Assembly (NCBI GenBank): GCA_025345505.1
Contig: JANVCC010000022.1
Coordinates: 27,446,375-27,510,374 of the forward strand
DNA length: 64,000 nt
Direction of reading: 5' to 3'
Source: Todiramphus chloris collaris
Taxonomy: Eukaryota > Chordata > Aves > Coraciiformes > Alcedinidae
The number at the start of each line of letters is the position of its first letter. Position 1 is the stretch's first letter. The translations under genes and the position numbers were made by a program. Below the pieces are notes generated by a model. That model was given only the letters and a program-made list of their open reading frames with translations, ran no database searches and had not been told where the DNA came from. Shown here one piece after another: positions 1-13,700 of this stretch.

Positions 1-909
1 GTGATTGCATCTGGGTAGGCAGTGCTGGTCTGTGGAGGATGGAGAGAGCAGGCAGCAGCAGGGCGTGAAAGCAAAGTGCTGATGTCTGCCTTGGGTCCCC
101 TTTCCTTCCAGCCTGGGTCAGGACTCTCTGCTCAAAGAAGTGTGCAGGCCTGTCTGAGAAGAGAACTGGGAAGGATACAGGCATCTGGGTGGTTCCATGT
201 GCAGAATGGTGATGCCTCTGGCCTTAGAGAGCACCTCTCTCCCAGTGTTGCTCCTCCAGCTGGGTGTTGGTACAGCACACTCTGTTGGCAGCTGGCAGGA
301 TGGCTAGAGGAAGAAGGGTGCCCAGTGGCTGCTGGGATCTTAAGGTGCCCCAGGTGGTTCACAGTCTCCTGCTCTCCAGCTGATCCTTCTGCTTTCCTGT
401 TGCTCTCTGTGCTGATCTTGTACTTTCTTACTCTTCTGCCCCTGAAGCAAGCGGTTCGTATTTCTTTGTTTCCCCTGGTGCTGAGGGACTTCAGGGTGAA
501 TAAATATCTGTCTTCCTGACAATTCCCTTAGCTTTCCCCACAATCCATATGCATCACAACCTCTATCCTTTTCCTTTCTGTCACCCTGCCATTGACACTT
601 TTTTTTTTTTTTTTCCTTCCCTCCTTTCCTTTTTTTCTTTGTTTTCTGCACCCTGTACTTCCTTACCCTTTAGCCAGCACCAAATACAGATTCTATCCCA
701 CCTGGCTGCCTCCTCACTTTGGACATACTTGCTCCATACCTGGTCTTTGCTTCATCACCCTCTTCACACTTACCTGCTGCCCTTCTCTTCCAGCATGTAC
801 CAGACATGACAGAGTAGAGTTTGAATGGGTCTGGTGGGTGAAAGAATTGAAAGTTTTTGGGAGAGCATTTTGTCCATTAAGTTCTTCTGTCTCACATTTC
901 ATTTGACAG
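1..909 (+). other. BIN1: BIN1 intron 8, 3' part
   Basis: Non-coding sequence before exon 9. It holds a T16 tract at 599-614 followed by a long pyrimidine-rich stretch. The 165-codon open frame at 22-519 has no recognisable domain and no splice or homology support. The preceding BIN1 exon (the segment expected to end near SLWN) was looked for and is not here. Confidence 0.8.
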
Positions 910-985
910 TCGTGTTGGTTTCTACGTCAACACATTCCAGAGTATAGCAGGCCTAGAAGAGAACTTCCATAAAGAAATGAGCAAG
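910..985 (+). CDS. BIN1: BIN1 exon 9: BAR domain, third helix
   Basis: This 76-nt exon follows the acceptor TTTGACAG and ends at AAG|GTAAGG. It encodes (S)[10 protein letters not shown] and then [15 protein letters not shown]; the first serine is split with the upstream exon, which is outside the window. As I recall the human protein, this stretch is identical. It belongs to the long third helix of the BAR domain, which forms the curved dimer that binds membrane. It enters in phase 1 (one base completes the serine codon) and leaves in phase 0. Confidence 0.96.
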
Positions 986-3900
986 GTAAGGCAACTAACA
1001 GCTTGTTCTACTAATACACCTTCTCCTCATTGTTATTAAAACCAACCAACCAAACCTCTAAATTAAAAAAAAAAAGCCAAGAAAAAACAAACCAGCCCAC
1101 AATAAAATGGAGAAAACAGAGCATTTGCCCTACATCAGAGGAAAATGTTAGCACTTACTTTTTTCTGAGCCACTTGAGAGAAAGGCTGAGAGAGTAATGT
1201 AAAGAGATGGAGCACAGGAAAGAGGCAACAGGGCCATACAGCAGTGGGGAGCTTGTGTAACTTGGCAGGGCTCATTTGCAGATCCACAGAGGATAGAGAA
1301 GCCAATTTCAGGCCTGTCTCTTGCTTCCCTTTTAAATTTGTCTGTGTTATGAATCTGTAACATAACCTAGGCACTCTCAGCCTGGTGTCTATTTGCTGCC
1401 TCCTCTGCTGCCTGGCAGCAAGTTACTGTGAACCCTCCTCTATCTGTGGGCATGAGAACTGTAGGCAATCTGCAAGTCGGTTGAAGACTGAGACCTGCCT
1501 TGCACCGGTTCCTCAGGAAGGCACTCCCAACAGTACCTCTCTGCTTTGTCTTCTTTCTTGCCCTGTGACCCAAAAGAAGTCATTTGAGTGCCTAGCATGG
1601 CCCTTGTGTGAGCTACCAGTAAGCCATGAGCTGGGAATCACAGCAGTAAGCAGTGTTGGTAGTCTGGATCCTGGTGCTGTGTGCCGGCACCCAGCAGAGA
1701 CCTCAGGAGCAGTTTCTGGGAGAGCGCCCCCATTGCCACTTTCATTTACAAATACGTTCTTTCACTTGAAAGCTGGAGAGTTCTTGAACTCCTCAGGTCT
1801 GCACGCTGCTTCTAAGAGTTGCACTCCCTCTGCAGACGTGCTAATCTTGTTGAGCAACTGAGAGCCCAGCTGGAAAGGTTGTATTCCCTCCCCAACGTCA
1901 TCCCGACAACAAGACAGCCGCTAAGCAACAAGCAACATTTTACTCCCATCAATTTCCAGCAATCAGGGGCCCTCTGCCTTGGTGTCATGCATCATTGTTG
2001 AGCTGTGCTAACACTTTCTGGGGACCTTTCCAATTAATAGCGTGCTCTTCCCCACTGAGGGATGAACTGATCATTAAGAATAGGGAGGGTTGTTGCAATT
2101 ATCAGTTTGTTGCTGTTAACTTACATTCAGCGAAACATGGGAAAGATGCTTGGTAGACAGGATTTATCTTTTATCACATCTTGGATTTTTCTTTCCGAAG
2201 GAGTTTTGTATGAGAGCATGGCTTTTGCTTTGTTCATAAGAAACATCTGTTTCTTATTACTGCTGTAGCATCCAATTAACTGCTGGTGTTGTCGGCAGGA
2301 TGCATCTAACATTGATTGCATTGGATCTCTCCTCCTACCAATGATAAATCTGGCATCTCATCTTGTTTATAAATTGGCTGTTTCAGAATAGGAGTGTCTG
2401 GAGTGAATATTTCAGCCTTCAGTTCCAGGGAGGGTTTAACCCCTAGTATTGCATTTCTGCAAAGAAATCCAGGTCCTGCCCAAAGTTAGATGTCCCAGGA
2501 AGCTTGTGAAGTCAAGGCTTGCTGTTGACTGGAAGTCCAGCTGCCATTGGCTCCACAGTTTAAATGTACATATCCTAAGCTTTATAAGCAGGTCTGAGGA
2601 ACACCTTTGGTTACAAATCCAAAGTGAAGCTTCAGTTCTATCACGTAGGCCCTTAGGTAGACACTTTGACCACTTGTGCAGTGGTACCTGACAGCACATC
2701 GATGGGGGGCAGATGACAGAGAAGCAAAGAGGATGATGTGTAAGGGAAACAGAGCATTCCCATGAGATGCCAGCAGCTCTTCAATAGTTTGAATGCTCTA
2801 GCATTTCATACCCCATGGAGGAGTGGAAACAGATGTAGGGCTGTTCTCTCTTGGGATAGCTGAGTATGTGCACATGTCCAGGCACAAGCCTGTGTTTGGT
2901 TGGCCTGTGCAGGCCAGCCCAGATTCTCTTCTGGCAATGGGGCTCTTTTCTCATTCTCTTCCTTTCTCTTGTTTTTGTATTTTGCAGTTGAACCAAAACC
3001 TCCATGATGTCCTGCTGGGTCTAGACAAGCAGTACTCAGGCAATGCCTTCCCCATTAAAGCACAGCCCAGGTCAGTAACTGTGGGAGTATTGTCTTTCCC
3101 TCAGCAGGGGAGGAGGGACAGGGATGTTTCTGCCAGGGATATTGAAACCTCCATGTTGTCAGCTGGGGAGTGATTTAACTACCTGCATATAGCCAGCCAG
3201 GTTTCTTCTGAGACTCCCTAGAGTATGTCCAAGATTGTACTTGGCATTGGGTGACACAATGCAATACCTCTTACCTTTCTAGAATAGCATCTGGAGGCCT
3301 AAACTTTCACTGGGTGCTCATATTTAGGCAACTGACTCTCCGCTCTGCTTTTAAAAAGTTGAATTCCATGCAGACGTGTAATACTGAACTGTCCTTCCGA
3401 GTCCAGTTGCCCAGCACCTGTTCTGTTCTTTCCCTCAGAAGCTTCCACCATGTACCTCCAGCTTGTGAGCTTGAGCACCAAGAGCCCATTTGTTCCCTCA
3501 GCGTCCTCTTTGGCCCTCCAAATTCGTAACCCCTGCTTACCAAAGCCTTGTACCTCTCCCATGTACCTACCTGAGGTGCATTACCTTCTGATCTCAGAGC
3601 TCTTCAAATCTGCACCTGTGCAAGGAATGAGGGTCCTTCAGGCCTTCAGTTTTCTTTCCCCAGCTGGTTTCAGTCCTGTATGGTTAAGTACAAGTCTGCA
3701 CATTCTCTAACACTGAGAGGGTAGGGAGAGGTCGGGCTCTGGATGAGGCTGTCTGGCTCCCATCCAAATGCGTGAGTGATGAAACAGTGTCGGGCTCTGG
3801 CTTCCAGCTGCTGCTAATCCCACGTGCCGGGTGAGCAGGAGCACAGCCTGAGTCCTCAACTGGTGTATTGATGGAGGGAGGAGGTGAAGTCAGCGTGAAG

Positions 3901-6900
3901 TAAGGGCAAGCTGTGGCCTGAGTGCACTGATTTGGAAAGGCTAGATCAGCTGTTGAGACCTCTGTGCTCCCTTGTCTCTCCTCCCAGTTTAATCTCCTAT
4001 TGCAGTCATGCATAGACAACTTGCATGTCTTGTTCCAGCAGCGTGTGTGATGTTTGCCAGCTCTAAAGAAAGAGGACATTTGAGTGGAATTTGGCCCCTG
4101 AATTTTGGATTGCTAACACTAAATTTCCAAGATGCTATTATGTATGCTTCTTGTGAAAATATTATCTTCTTCCCAAATTAGCACATGATGCCTGTTGGTC
4201 ATCACAACCCAGCGAGACAGAAGCCTTGTGAGGAGGCTATAGTGCCCATCCTCTCGCTGCCCTGTGTCTGATAGCAGCACGCTCTAGGGTCCTTGAAAAA
4301 GCTTGAGGTAACAGGATAGATGAAGGCTGTAGCCATTGTTTTATCTAGCTCCTTCCTTCTCCTTCATTTCTTCTTCCCTAGAGGAAGTGACTGAAGGCTG
4401 TAGTGACAGCCCGGCCCAGATATGATCATTATTGTGGCATGAAGCTTCTGGCCTGAAAGAGCTTCCAATGAATAAATTACCTGTCCTCATGATTTCTGCC
4501 CTTACAAACTGCTAGCTTCATCTGGGGCTGTAATAGGTGTCTCAGCTGCACTTCTATCCTCTTTGCCTGGCTACGAGAACACGTGGCCCTAAAAGCCAAA
4601 AACAAGTTCACACACAGAGATCCCTGGCTGGTAGCAATTGGAGTGATGCTGCTTCAGCACTTACTCCCTGCATTTCAGCTGAGAGGCCAGACCTGCCCCA
4701 GTGTGACTCAATTCCTCCTCAGCACAGTGGAGCAGGGTGTTGTAGGAGGATGCAGAAAAGGTTTGCCAGGGTAGTAAATATGTTTTGCAGTGACCAGGAA
4801 ATGCTGTGAGGCACTTCTGCCTCTCCTGCACATCTGGCCTCTCATTGTGGTGCAGGTCTGGAGCGAGAGTGTGCAGGAGGAAACAGCCCTCACTGCTCTG
4901 ATTGCTTATTGTGGTCTTCAGCAGGAACAGATGCTTCCCTAACGCTTCTCTACTGGGAAGGGGATTGGAGATGGATACAATGACAGGAAATGAATGAGGA
5001 GGTGTGAGAAGAGAGGCAATTATCTGCGCACATCATTATGGCATTCGTGCAAGGCCCTCCAGAAATATTACTACAGCTGATGAATCTGATGCTGGCTGTG
5101 TAGCAAAGAGCAGCTGATGTATTTCTGGGAACTTGACACACATGTTTGGGATTTGTTTCTGAAAGAATTTGAACATTCAGGGCCAGATTCCTAGAAGACC
5201 TAGGAGATCCTGTAGTGCTATCCTAGTATACCAAGTCGACAAACTGGAAAAAGACATAGTAGGAAAGCTGCTGATTAGGTCCCATGTATAAGGCTGTGCA
5301 CAGATAACACAGGTGAATGGGGAGCTTGCTTCTTGTGTATCAATATTTGCAGGGGTGAGTGAGGAGCTGTGATTACCTGTAAAAAAGAGACATTTACAGT
5401 TCTCTGCTGGTCTATACAGTTTCCTTTTTCTTCTTTTGTATGTGCACCCTGGCCCTGTATTTCAAAGAGCAGGGAAAACAATATTTTGTTCATATATATG
5501 TAGATCTTGGACAGGAACAAAAAGCCCCCTCCTACCTCTCCAAACCAGGCTGTAGCTTTCTAGGAACCAAGGAAAGTGTCTATATGTTTCTCTGTGTGTG
5601 TGTATGTGAGAGAGGTGGTCTTGTCATCTTGATTACAGTGAGTTTTGTGGCACTGAGTGAACAGGTGCTTGGAAGCTTAACTTTTCCTCCCTGGTTTGAC
5701 TGTGCCATCCTGTAACGGAAATGATTTGCGTGCCGTCCTCAACAGAAAGAAAACTAAACTGTTCGCCAGGCTGAGGAAAAAGATGAGCAGGTACCGGTAC
5801 GGAGAGCAGCGTTTCCATACGTGTTTATTTAGTTCCTAAAACTGGAGAGGCTGTTGCTGGACTCTAACAGCCTGGCACGTGTTAATCCTGTGGTGGGAGA
5901 GGGGCTCTCTGCATGATACGATGTGTTTGTGGCCTGCTGGGTCCTGCTGAGATCTCTCTGTGTCTGGATAATCCCATTAACTGCTTGTGTGCCTGGTTTG
6001 AATCCTTGCTTCTTTTCCTGTCTCAGAAGGCAGTGTGAAAGCTTAGGCGTTGTCTCTTCAGTTGGTTTTGTGTGACTGAAAGCACAGTGTTGGGTTTTCC
6101 ATGGGAAATATGGGCAATATTTGGCAACTAACAACTTCTAGTTTTACCTAGTGGGGCTTGCTCTTTTGAATAGGTCTGAAATGCTGCATTCTCATTCCCT
6201 GCCTGGCCAGGGAGGACCACGAGGCAGGTCTTTCACACTGTCCTATCTACCAGTTGCAGTTGGGAGGACAATGAGGTGGGAGGACATTTCCAGCTTTGCT
6301 CCTTCTTTGATCTGTTCTTGAGGATCCTCACTATCTTGCTCCATCCGTTTAAAATTCTGTACAGGGCTGAATGAAAAGGAAGCCTGTTGTCTCGTATAAA
6401 GACTGATGTCAGCATCTTGTCTTTCAAGACAGTGATGGCATTGAATAACTGGATTGCTACAATGTCTAGAGTTACCATAGCCAAAGTCAAGGACTCCAAC
6501 AAGAACACATTCTGGAGCAAAGTGGGAATTGCTGTATAGTGGCATGGAAGCTTCCTTTAGTTTTTGGGGGTTTTTAGTCTTTCTGTTGGTACTCCCTCCT
6601 TGTAGGAAGAAAAAGATAGTTCTCAAGGTGATGTCCTGCCAGCAGCATAAGCAAGTGCTGGTGGATTGGAATCCTGCTTTTCTGATCCTGGTTTCCTCCT
6701 GACTAGGGCAAGTTGCACCACCCTTCTCTGTCTCTGTCATCCACCCTTTGTAAAGTGGGAGTTTGGAGAATGGTAATTTCACAGGGAAGCTGGTGGGCAA
6801 ATCTTAATTTCGTATCTTCAAATGAAAAGTAGTGAATGAATGTCTTGTGTTGTACTATTGTGAGGTTTTCTACTGTAGGAAAAGGGGGATTCACAGGAGT

Positions 6901-7750
6901 ACTTCTGTGGGTGTTGGTCTCTGGTCCTTGGTTGGACTGGTGTTGTACCTGCATCAAGCAGGAGGTCTACTATTTGCAGCCCCTGAGAATGGACAGATGC
7001 CACAGCAAAGGTAGAGCTAGCAAATCTCGTCTTGGTGAGCTCTTGCCACAATGTCTTCTTACTCTGTTCTGATCAAGTCCAAATGGCCCAGCAGCAGTTA
7101 AGGTGCCTGACCTGAGCTGTGCTGGGGGTTTCTGCTGTCAAAGCAGCTGTTGGGGTCACAGAGAAATGTACAACCCCTTGTGTGGGGTCTGGATCACTCT
7201 TTGATCTGCATCAAGAATATGTATTTGAGCCACTGTATGTTTGGATATGAAGGTGCTTTTTCCTTCTTTGTTCTGCCCCCTCTTTTCATTTTTATTTTGA
7301 AAAAATAATTTTTCAGCCTGCTTTGGTGCTAAAAAATAAATTACTTTGGGTAAAAGACCCTATCTGAGCCTTAGCTAAGATGATAACCCTTTTTTTCTTT
7401 TTAACTTGAGAACTTGGCAGGAGGTGATTGGTCTTCTTATACCATAATGGAAAGTAGGTTTCATCCTCTAACACAGGATTGTTATAGGCTCATGGGAACC
7501 CCACCTGCAGATGTTACTCTGCTCTTCCAGAACAGATGAGGCAGCCCCATGAGGGGTCTGGGAGCTTGACAGCACTAAAAGAGGCTAGGAGATTTTGCTT
7601 TCCCTTCAGCTGCAATAACTGCATTAGACCCTGTTCTCAGGTCTCTATTTGCAGAAGAAAGTTGACACCCCATTCCCTTCCCTGCCTGATATTCCTGGAT
7701 TTGGCATCACTTCCCAATTGCTCATGGGAAGAAAAAAGAAAAAGCAATGA

Positions 7751-7790
<40 letters not shown>

Positions 7791-10700
7791 GTGGTACTCA
7801 CGTTTAGTCAGTGGGGACAGTCCCCACATTCTTGCTTTTCCTTGTGTTTCCAGGAGCAAGCAGTCAGTTTGGAGACAGGATTTTGCCTTGTGTGGGCAGT
7901 GTGTGCTTCTTGGGGACCCATGGACAGTGGTGTCCTGGTGACAGGCTCACTTGATGCTGGTTGTACTGGCTCTAGATCCGTGCAAATCAACAAGTGCAGG
8001 AATGAAGGTGCCACTTGGGGACTGGAAAAGGCTCAGACAAAATTAGCACTGGCATTTTCCTAGGGGGATCAGCCAACACATCAAACAAGCTGTAAATAGT
8101 AGTGACTTAATGAAGGCTTTAGTGTGGGGCCCTCTCAGCTCTTGTAGGATGAGGGCAAGAAACTGGGCTGCCTCTCATGTGGGAGCCTTTTACCAGTATG
8201 TCTCCAAATTAAGTCACAGCCACACACCAGAAACAAGGCACTAAAAAGCCTGAACTCCTTTCTCAATGGCCTCTCCAGGTCCCTAGAAGGAGAAGTCTAC
8301 CCTTGGTGTTGGTAGGGCAGCTGGTAGCTTGTAGTCCAAATATTCCCAGTATAGCCTGGGCATTTAAGGAGTCTGGGCAGTCTAACTGTAGATCACCGTG
8401 TCCCAATCTTCTCCAAAGTCCTTTCAGCTCTAGGGAAGGTAACATGTTTTGGGTTGTTTTGTTTGTTTGTTTGTTTTGGGGTGTTGGTTTTTTTTTTGTT
8501 TGTTTGTTTTGGGTTTTTTTTTGTCCTCAGCTCTAGCATCAGAGGACATTTTCTGACCCTTTCTGATGTTCCCTGGTGACTCCCATTTAGCAGAACTTCA
8601 TTACCTTCACCCTCCAACCATGACTCCTTTTAGTCTGTAGCACAACCTTGTTAATTTTTCAGAATCCTTTACACAACCCACTGTTTTGAAGTAATTTCTA
8701 GGGACCTCTGAGGAAAGGTGCTAGGCATAACCAGTAAAACTGAAGAGCTGCAGGGGTTGGTGTACTTGTTCTTTAGAACCTCCTTTTCCCTTTTTTTCCT
8801 CTTCCTTTCCCTCTGTTTTTGGGGTTTTTTTTCCTCCTTGGCGTGTGTGCCTCTGGTTGAGAGCTGCTGGCAGAGAACATCATTGGGTTTGTTGCATCAT
8901 GTTGGTGTGCTGTTGGCATCAGTGTCATCAGAAACATCTGACCTGCATGTGGACCTGAGAACAAGCGCTTGGTGGGGAAAATGTGCGTGTGGGGTGTTGA
9001 TATGGGGAGAAGGTGGGTGGGATGGGTGAGGACAAAGTGAACAAAGGGGGAATGGGGTGGGGAGCTTGAAAGTTGGAATGCTTAGCAGGGGAGATGCTTG
9101 CTTGGAAGGGGAGGTTTGTTGACATGTCTTGCTGTCCCTTCCTTCTCATGCTGTTCCCCTACTTGTGAGTGTTTAGGAATGAGGCCATCATGCATGTTAG
9201 CCACTGATCACCACACCTCAGGCATCTAAGCGTGAGTGGATATTACATGTCTGAAGCTCTGAGCTCTCTTGGGACGGAGAAAAGAAATAACAGACTTGCA
9301 GTATCAGGTCTTCATTGCTCTAGTCCTGCTCCATGCCAGGATTTATTGTCTCAAGTTGTAGGGTAGGATCTGTTCCTGTCAGCCTTCTCCCAGGGCCTTT
9401 AACTTTGCAAGAACTGCAACTTTACAAGTGGAGGCAAATACCACTCCCTGTAGACAAGGTTGCACAGCCCTTTTGCAATATTCTGTAATATTCTGTTTTC
9501 AGCTGTGTATAGTTTTGCCAAACTGTAACCACTTGTGCTAAAATCTCCCCGACCAGTGTCTGCGCTTCTGCCTGACTTGAGATGAATTGATTAGTTGCTT
9601 TCTGGGGAGCTGAATTTCAGCCAAGATGATTCATCTGTTCCTGAGAATTAGTCTGAGAAAATGGTTTTACCTTTATCCCTCTTGAAATTCTCTGATAACC
9701 AGCTTTTTACTAAATCTCTCATGATTCTGTATGTTGAAGCACAGACTTGATGCTTGTCCAGGGCATATCCATAGGGACAGGCCTGTGCCTCTTGCCATTC
9801 CTTTGAAAAATCTGTCCAAATCTGGCCAAGTTACAAATCAACAAATACCATTGGCATATGCTCCTTGCCTTGTAATTCCCTGAAGAATCCCTCCCTCTTG
9901 ACTGCATGTCAGAAGGAGACCTGGAATAAGGACCAGTTGGAAAGGCGAGGGCAGAAGGGGTTCATCATTAAAAGCAAGGCTGAGGACACTTTCCATAATA
10001 GAGAAGTCTTTACTGGTAGCCACAGTCTCACCATTTCTTTGCTGTCCGGCATGAGTTGGGAAACTTCTGGCTACTTTGCTCCAGCTTAGCTAGTTTGTAG
10101 CACATAGAGGAATATAATATTTTACATGATCTTCTATGATTATAGCCTTAGTTGAGGTGTTGCATATCTATTAGTTAGAACCCATGCAGGTGGCAGCACA
10201 GTAACACACATAAAAACTCTTATCTGTAGAATCTAAAACTAATTGGGCTGCATGAAACTCCTTCCCCCATCTGCTTCCCCGGTATTAAAAGACTGCAACT
10301 TAATGTCAGGCACTTTTGTTGGAATCCAGCAGAATTAAGGATGCCTGGGTGGTTTTCTGGTTTTGTTTTTCTGTGTCTGAGGCAAAGTATGTCCACAGAG
10401 TAGGAATTTAGTTAGTAGACTGCTGCACAGTAATGCTGCTGCAGCATGTTGGACTGCAAGTGACTCAGCAAAGATGCTTCTCAGAAGCTTGTAGAGGCTT
10501 CAGATGCCTTCGTCATGTGTCTAGGTAGTGAAGCAAAGAGGCCCCTAGTATGTGCTGGTTAGCACAACTCCTCATAGGTCTGGCTCAGACTTCTCTCTCT
10601 TTCTCTTGCCCCTCCCTCCCTTTCTTTCTCCACTTCCTTCAGTGACAGCACCCCAGTGAAAGCAAATAAAAGCCCCTCGCCTCCGCCAGATGGATCTCCC

Positions 10701-13700
10701 ATCACCAGTCCTGAGACCAAGACTGTCAACCATGAGCTGGAACCGTCCACTTTGGAAGCACCTGGGGCAAGCATCCCAAAGTCACCATCTCAGGTAGTGT
10801 CCTCATGACATTGACCATGTCTCTGTAGTGTGACCACTGATGTCACAAGCTCTGTGAGTCAAAGACATCCGTTGGTTGCTTTTTTGGACCTCTTCCTGCT
10901 ACTGAGCACAGAGAATACAACGGGACAGTTATTCTCCTTCACTGGTTCCTGAGAATGTTACTTCCTCGTTGGTCATCTCTATATCATATAGGGAAGAACT
11001 AAGCTATGTCTGAATGCCTCTACAGGAGCCCTGCAATACATTATGCTGACCAGTAGGGTGGCCAAGAAGATCCAGGGAGGATGAAGTTGTAGCTAGGCAA
11101 GGAAATTTGTTCTTTACGTTTGAATTAACATGTGGAATTCAGTAGTCCTGTTTCTTCTCAATTTCTGTAACTTGGGACAAATGTAAAGAAAAAAGTTTAA
11201 TGTTAAGGAGAACATCTGTACTTTGCAGGATGTTTTACTTTAGTCCCAAGATAAAATATTATGCTAAAAATAAAGATATTATATTCTTATGCTGTGAAGC
11301 ATTAGATGGGTACCAGGAAGAAGATTGTCCATTGTATGGAGTCTGATACCTTCTATGTGGCCTTTGTTAGGCCTTTCCTTCCACAGGAGATACTAACTGT
11401 GACATAGTTAAAATAAGATATGTAGCTCCTTCTGCTCAGCATATCTTACGATAAGTTTTACTTTGGGATTCAAGGAAAATAAAACATTTACTTCCTTTTC
11501 CCATCCCTCTATTGCTGAGTGGGGGAAAAGCTTAGAAGGGAAAAGTAGTAACTAGTCCAAATTTACAACTGGTGCCAATCCTTGCAATTCATTAAGTGGG
11601 ACACCAGGGAGGAGTCTTCCAGAAGAATTAAAGCTGAGAGGTGTTCTGGCCAAACTGGTGAGAGAAAACCTATTGCTTCTGAAAAGATGTGGGTGCAACC
11701 CAGAACTTCCTTGCTGTTGCCCTACTGTGATTCCAAACCCTGGCCTGTGGTGCAGGCTGTCTTCTGTTTCTGGATGGCCTCTCATGATATTTTTCTCTCC
11801 ACTGCATTTTTGATTTTCAGGATTGTCTAGGGCTAAAAAGAAGATTTTGTACATTGTCAAAAGGGTCTATTCCATCCCTGTGAGATATGTGGATGTCTGT
11901 CAGTCTTTTCAGGACTTCTCCAGGGTCTCTGCACCACTCAGTGCTGCACAGCCTACAGCAGCTTCAGCACCACCCTGGATATGGCCTTGGAATAGGGTGT
12001 GTGTGTACGAGGGAGAGAAGACAGTGCATCCATAATGGCCTTCCTGTTTTTTCCAGAGATTGTCATAATGTTATTGAAATTTGTAACAAGAAATTATATG
12101 GATTTATTAAGCTGTTCACTGCAGACTTCATTCACTCTGCCTGTGGACTTGTCTTACCGAGTTTGGCCTTTTCCCTTTCCTTGAAATAGCACACAAGCCT
12201 TGTTTTTGCCAGCCTGCAAGTGCTTTCTCATCCACTTGCTGCCTTCCTGCCCACAGGAATGGGGCTGGAAGAGCCCATTGTCGAGCATGCAGAGTATTTC
12301 AGTGCAGCCCTGGCTAGAACCCACAGACAAGAATGAAATAGTATTTGCAGCTAATGCTGCCACCACCTGGCAGCTCTTTCCCAATCTGTATTTTAGTTCA
12401 ATTCTGGACTCACTGCACTGAAGAACGAGAGCTCCACTCCATATTTACACTAGGTGTGAAGAGACTGAGCTGGCTCTGGAGGCAGGAAAGACAAGGACAG
12501 GGAGTTCATACTCAGAGCCAAGCCTGATGTCTGTGTGGATCAAGTCTAGAAACGAAGTGTGTGTCAGCTTGCTAGCCAGCTGCAAAACACACGTGTCTCC
12601 TCTCTCAACAGTGCTCGACTTTAATGCTAAAATCTTCACAGGCGATGTTAAGTTTGACCCATGGGTAAGTGATTTGTTCTCAGGTCCTCCTAGGGAGACT
12701 GGGGCCTCACCCTCTGGGGGACCATGGAGCAAAAAGCAACGAGCAAGTACAGTTCTCTGGCCTCTTCCTGTCTGAAGTAATAATGCAAACCATAAACAAA
12801 GGCTGTGGAAAGAAAGACAACAAAACAGGAGGGACTAAATAAATACAAACTAAAGTTTGAACTGTTTCCTGTGTCAAAAAATATAAGCTCTTTTACTGTG
12901 CTTTAATTCTTGAAAACAGATTATTTCTGTCTTTTGGAAGAAGCGGCTGCTATTAGATCTTTGCACTGAGTAATTTGATGATGATACAGGACTTCAGGGG
13001 ACTGTGAAATTTCAAAGGTCAGACTTTTGCTCTCAGTTACACCACTGAAACACTGTAATGACACTTTTGAAATCAGTGCAACTGTGTTGAATTTAGGTAA
13101 AGCTCTGTGGGATCCAAATGAGCAGAAGAATTTTAGAGCATTTGTTTTATTCGAGGAAGCAAGTTGTTCATGCTTGATGAATTTCCATGTATAACCCAAC
13201 ATCAATATGCAATCCTGTTGTCTTTGAAATGTGTTTTTAGCATGCTGTTGGAGGTAATGCTGGACACTGTGGAAGAGGTGGGCTCCAAGATACTAATGCA
13301 TTGGAAGGAGGAAGACTGACTATTTTAGAAAAATGATTAGCAGAAGAGTTGGGATCATTTTTACTTTTAGAGTTTGTAATTGTAGCCTCCCATTTCTGCA
13401 GATGGTGGCTCTGTTCTGAGAATAGCTTTTCCCTGAAATTTCTGGTCCCTTTTTGCCACTGGCAAGTGGGGGATTTTCAGGTAGGGATTGATCTCAAGGA
13501 ACAAGGACACACCAACTTCTGCAAACAATGAGAAGTTGAAAGTAAACGCACTACTTTAATTATTTCCCCATGCCAGCTATTCAGTGGAAAATGTCTGTTT
13601 GCATCCTCACACACACGTTTAAAGTAGTTAACCTGTTAGAAAAGTGGGCATATCCTTAGCAGTCTGAATAAATGCCTCATGGAGCTCAGTTATATGCTGG

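Larger units (their letters stand above)
5791..10642 (+). other. BIN1: BIN1 intron 11
   Basis: About 4.9 kb, the largest intron in the window. It contains a T45 homopolymer (7753-7797) and a TTTG-rich tract (8446-8523). A strongly pyrimidine-rich stretch (about 10580-10642) precedes exon 12. No exon-like segment was recognised. Confidence 0.8.

Noticed and set aside
22-519. 165-codon open frame near the window start
   Set aside because: No recognisable domain, ends without a donor in a useful phase, and lies inside a BIN1 intron. Its cysteine- and tryptophan-rich composition is typical of non-coding frames.
5990-6012. Possible tRNA B-box (GGTTTGAATCC)
   Set aside because: No matching A-box or cloverleaf could be drawn around it.
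7753-7900. Processed pseudogene on the minus strand with the T45 run as its poly(A) tail
   Set aside because: No coding similarity, poly(A) signal or target-site duplication next to the tract; it looks like a plain homopolymer.
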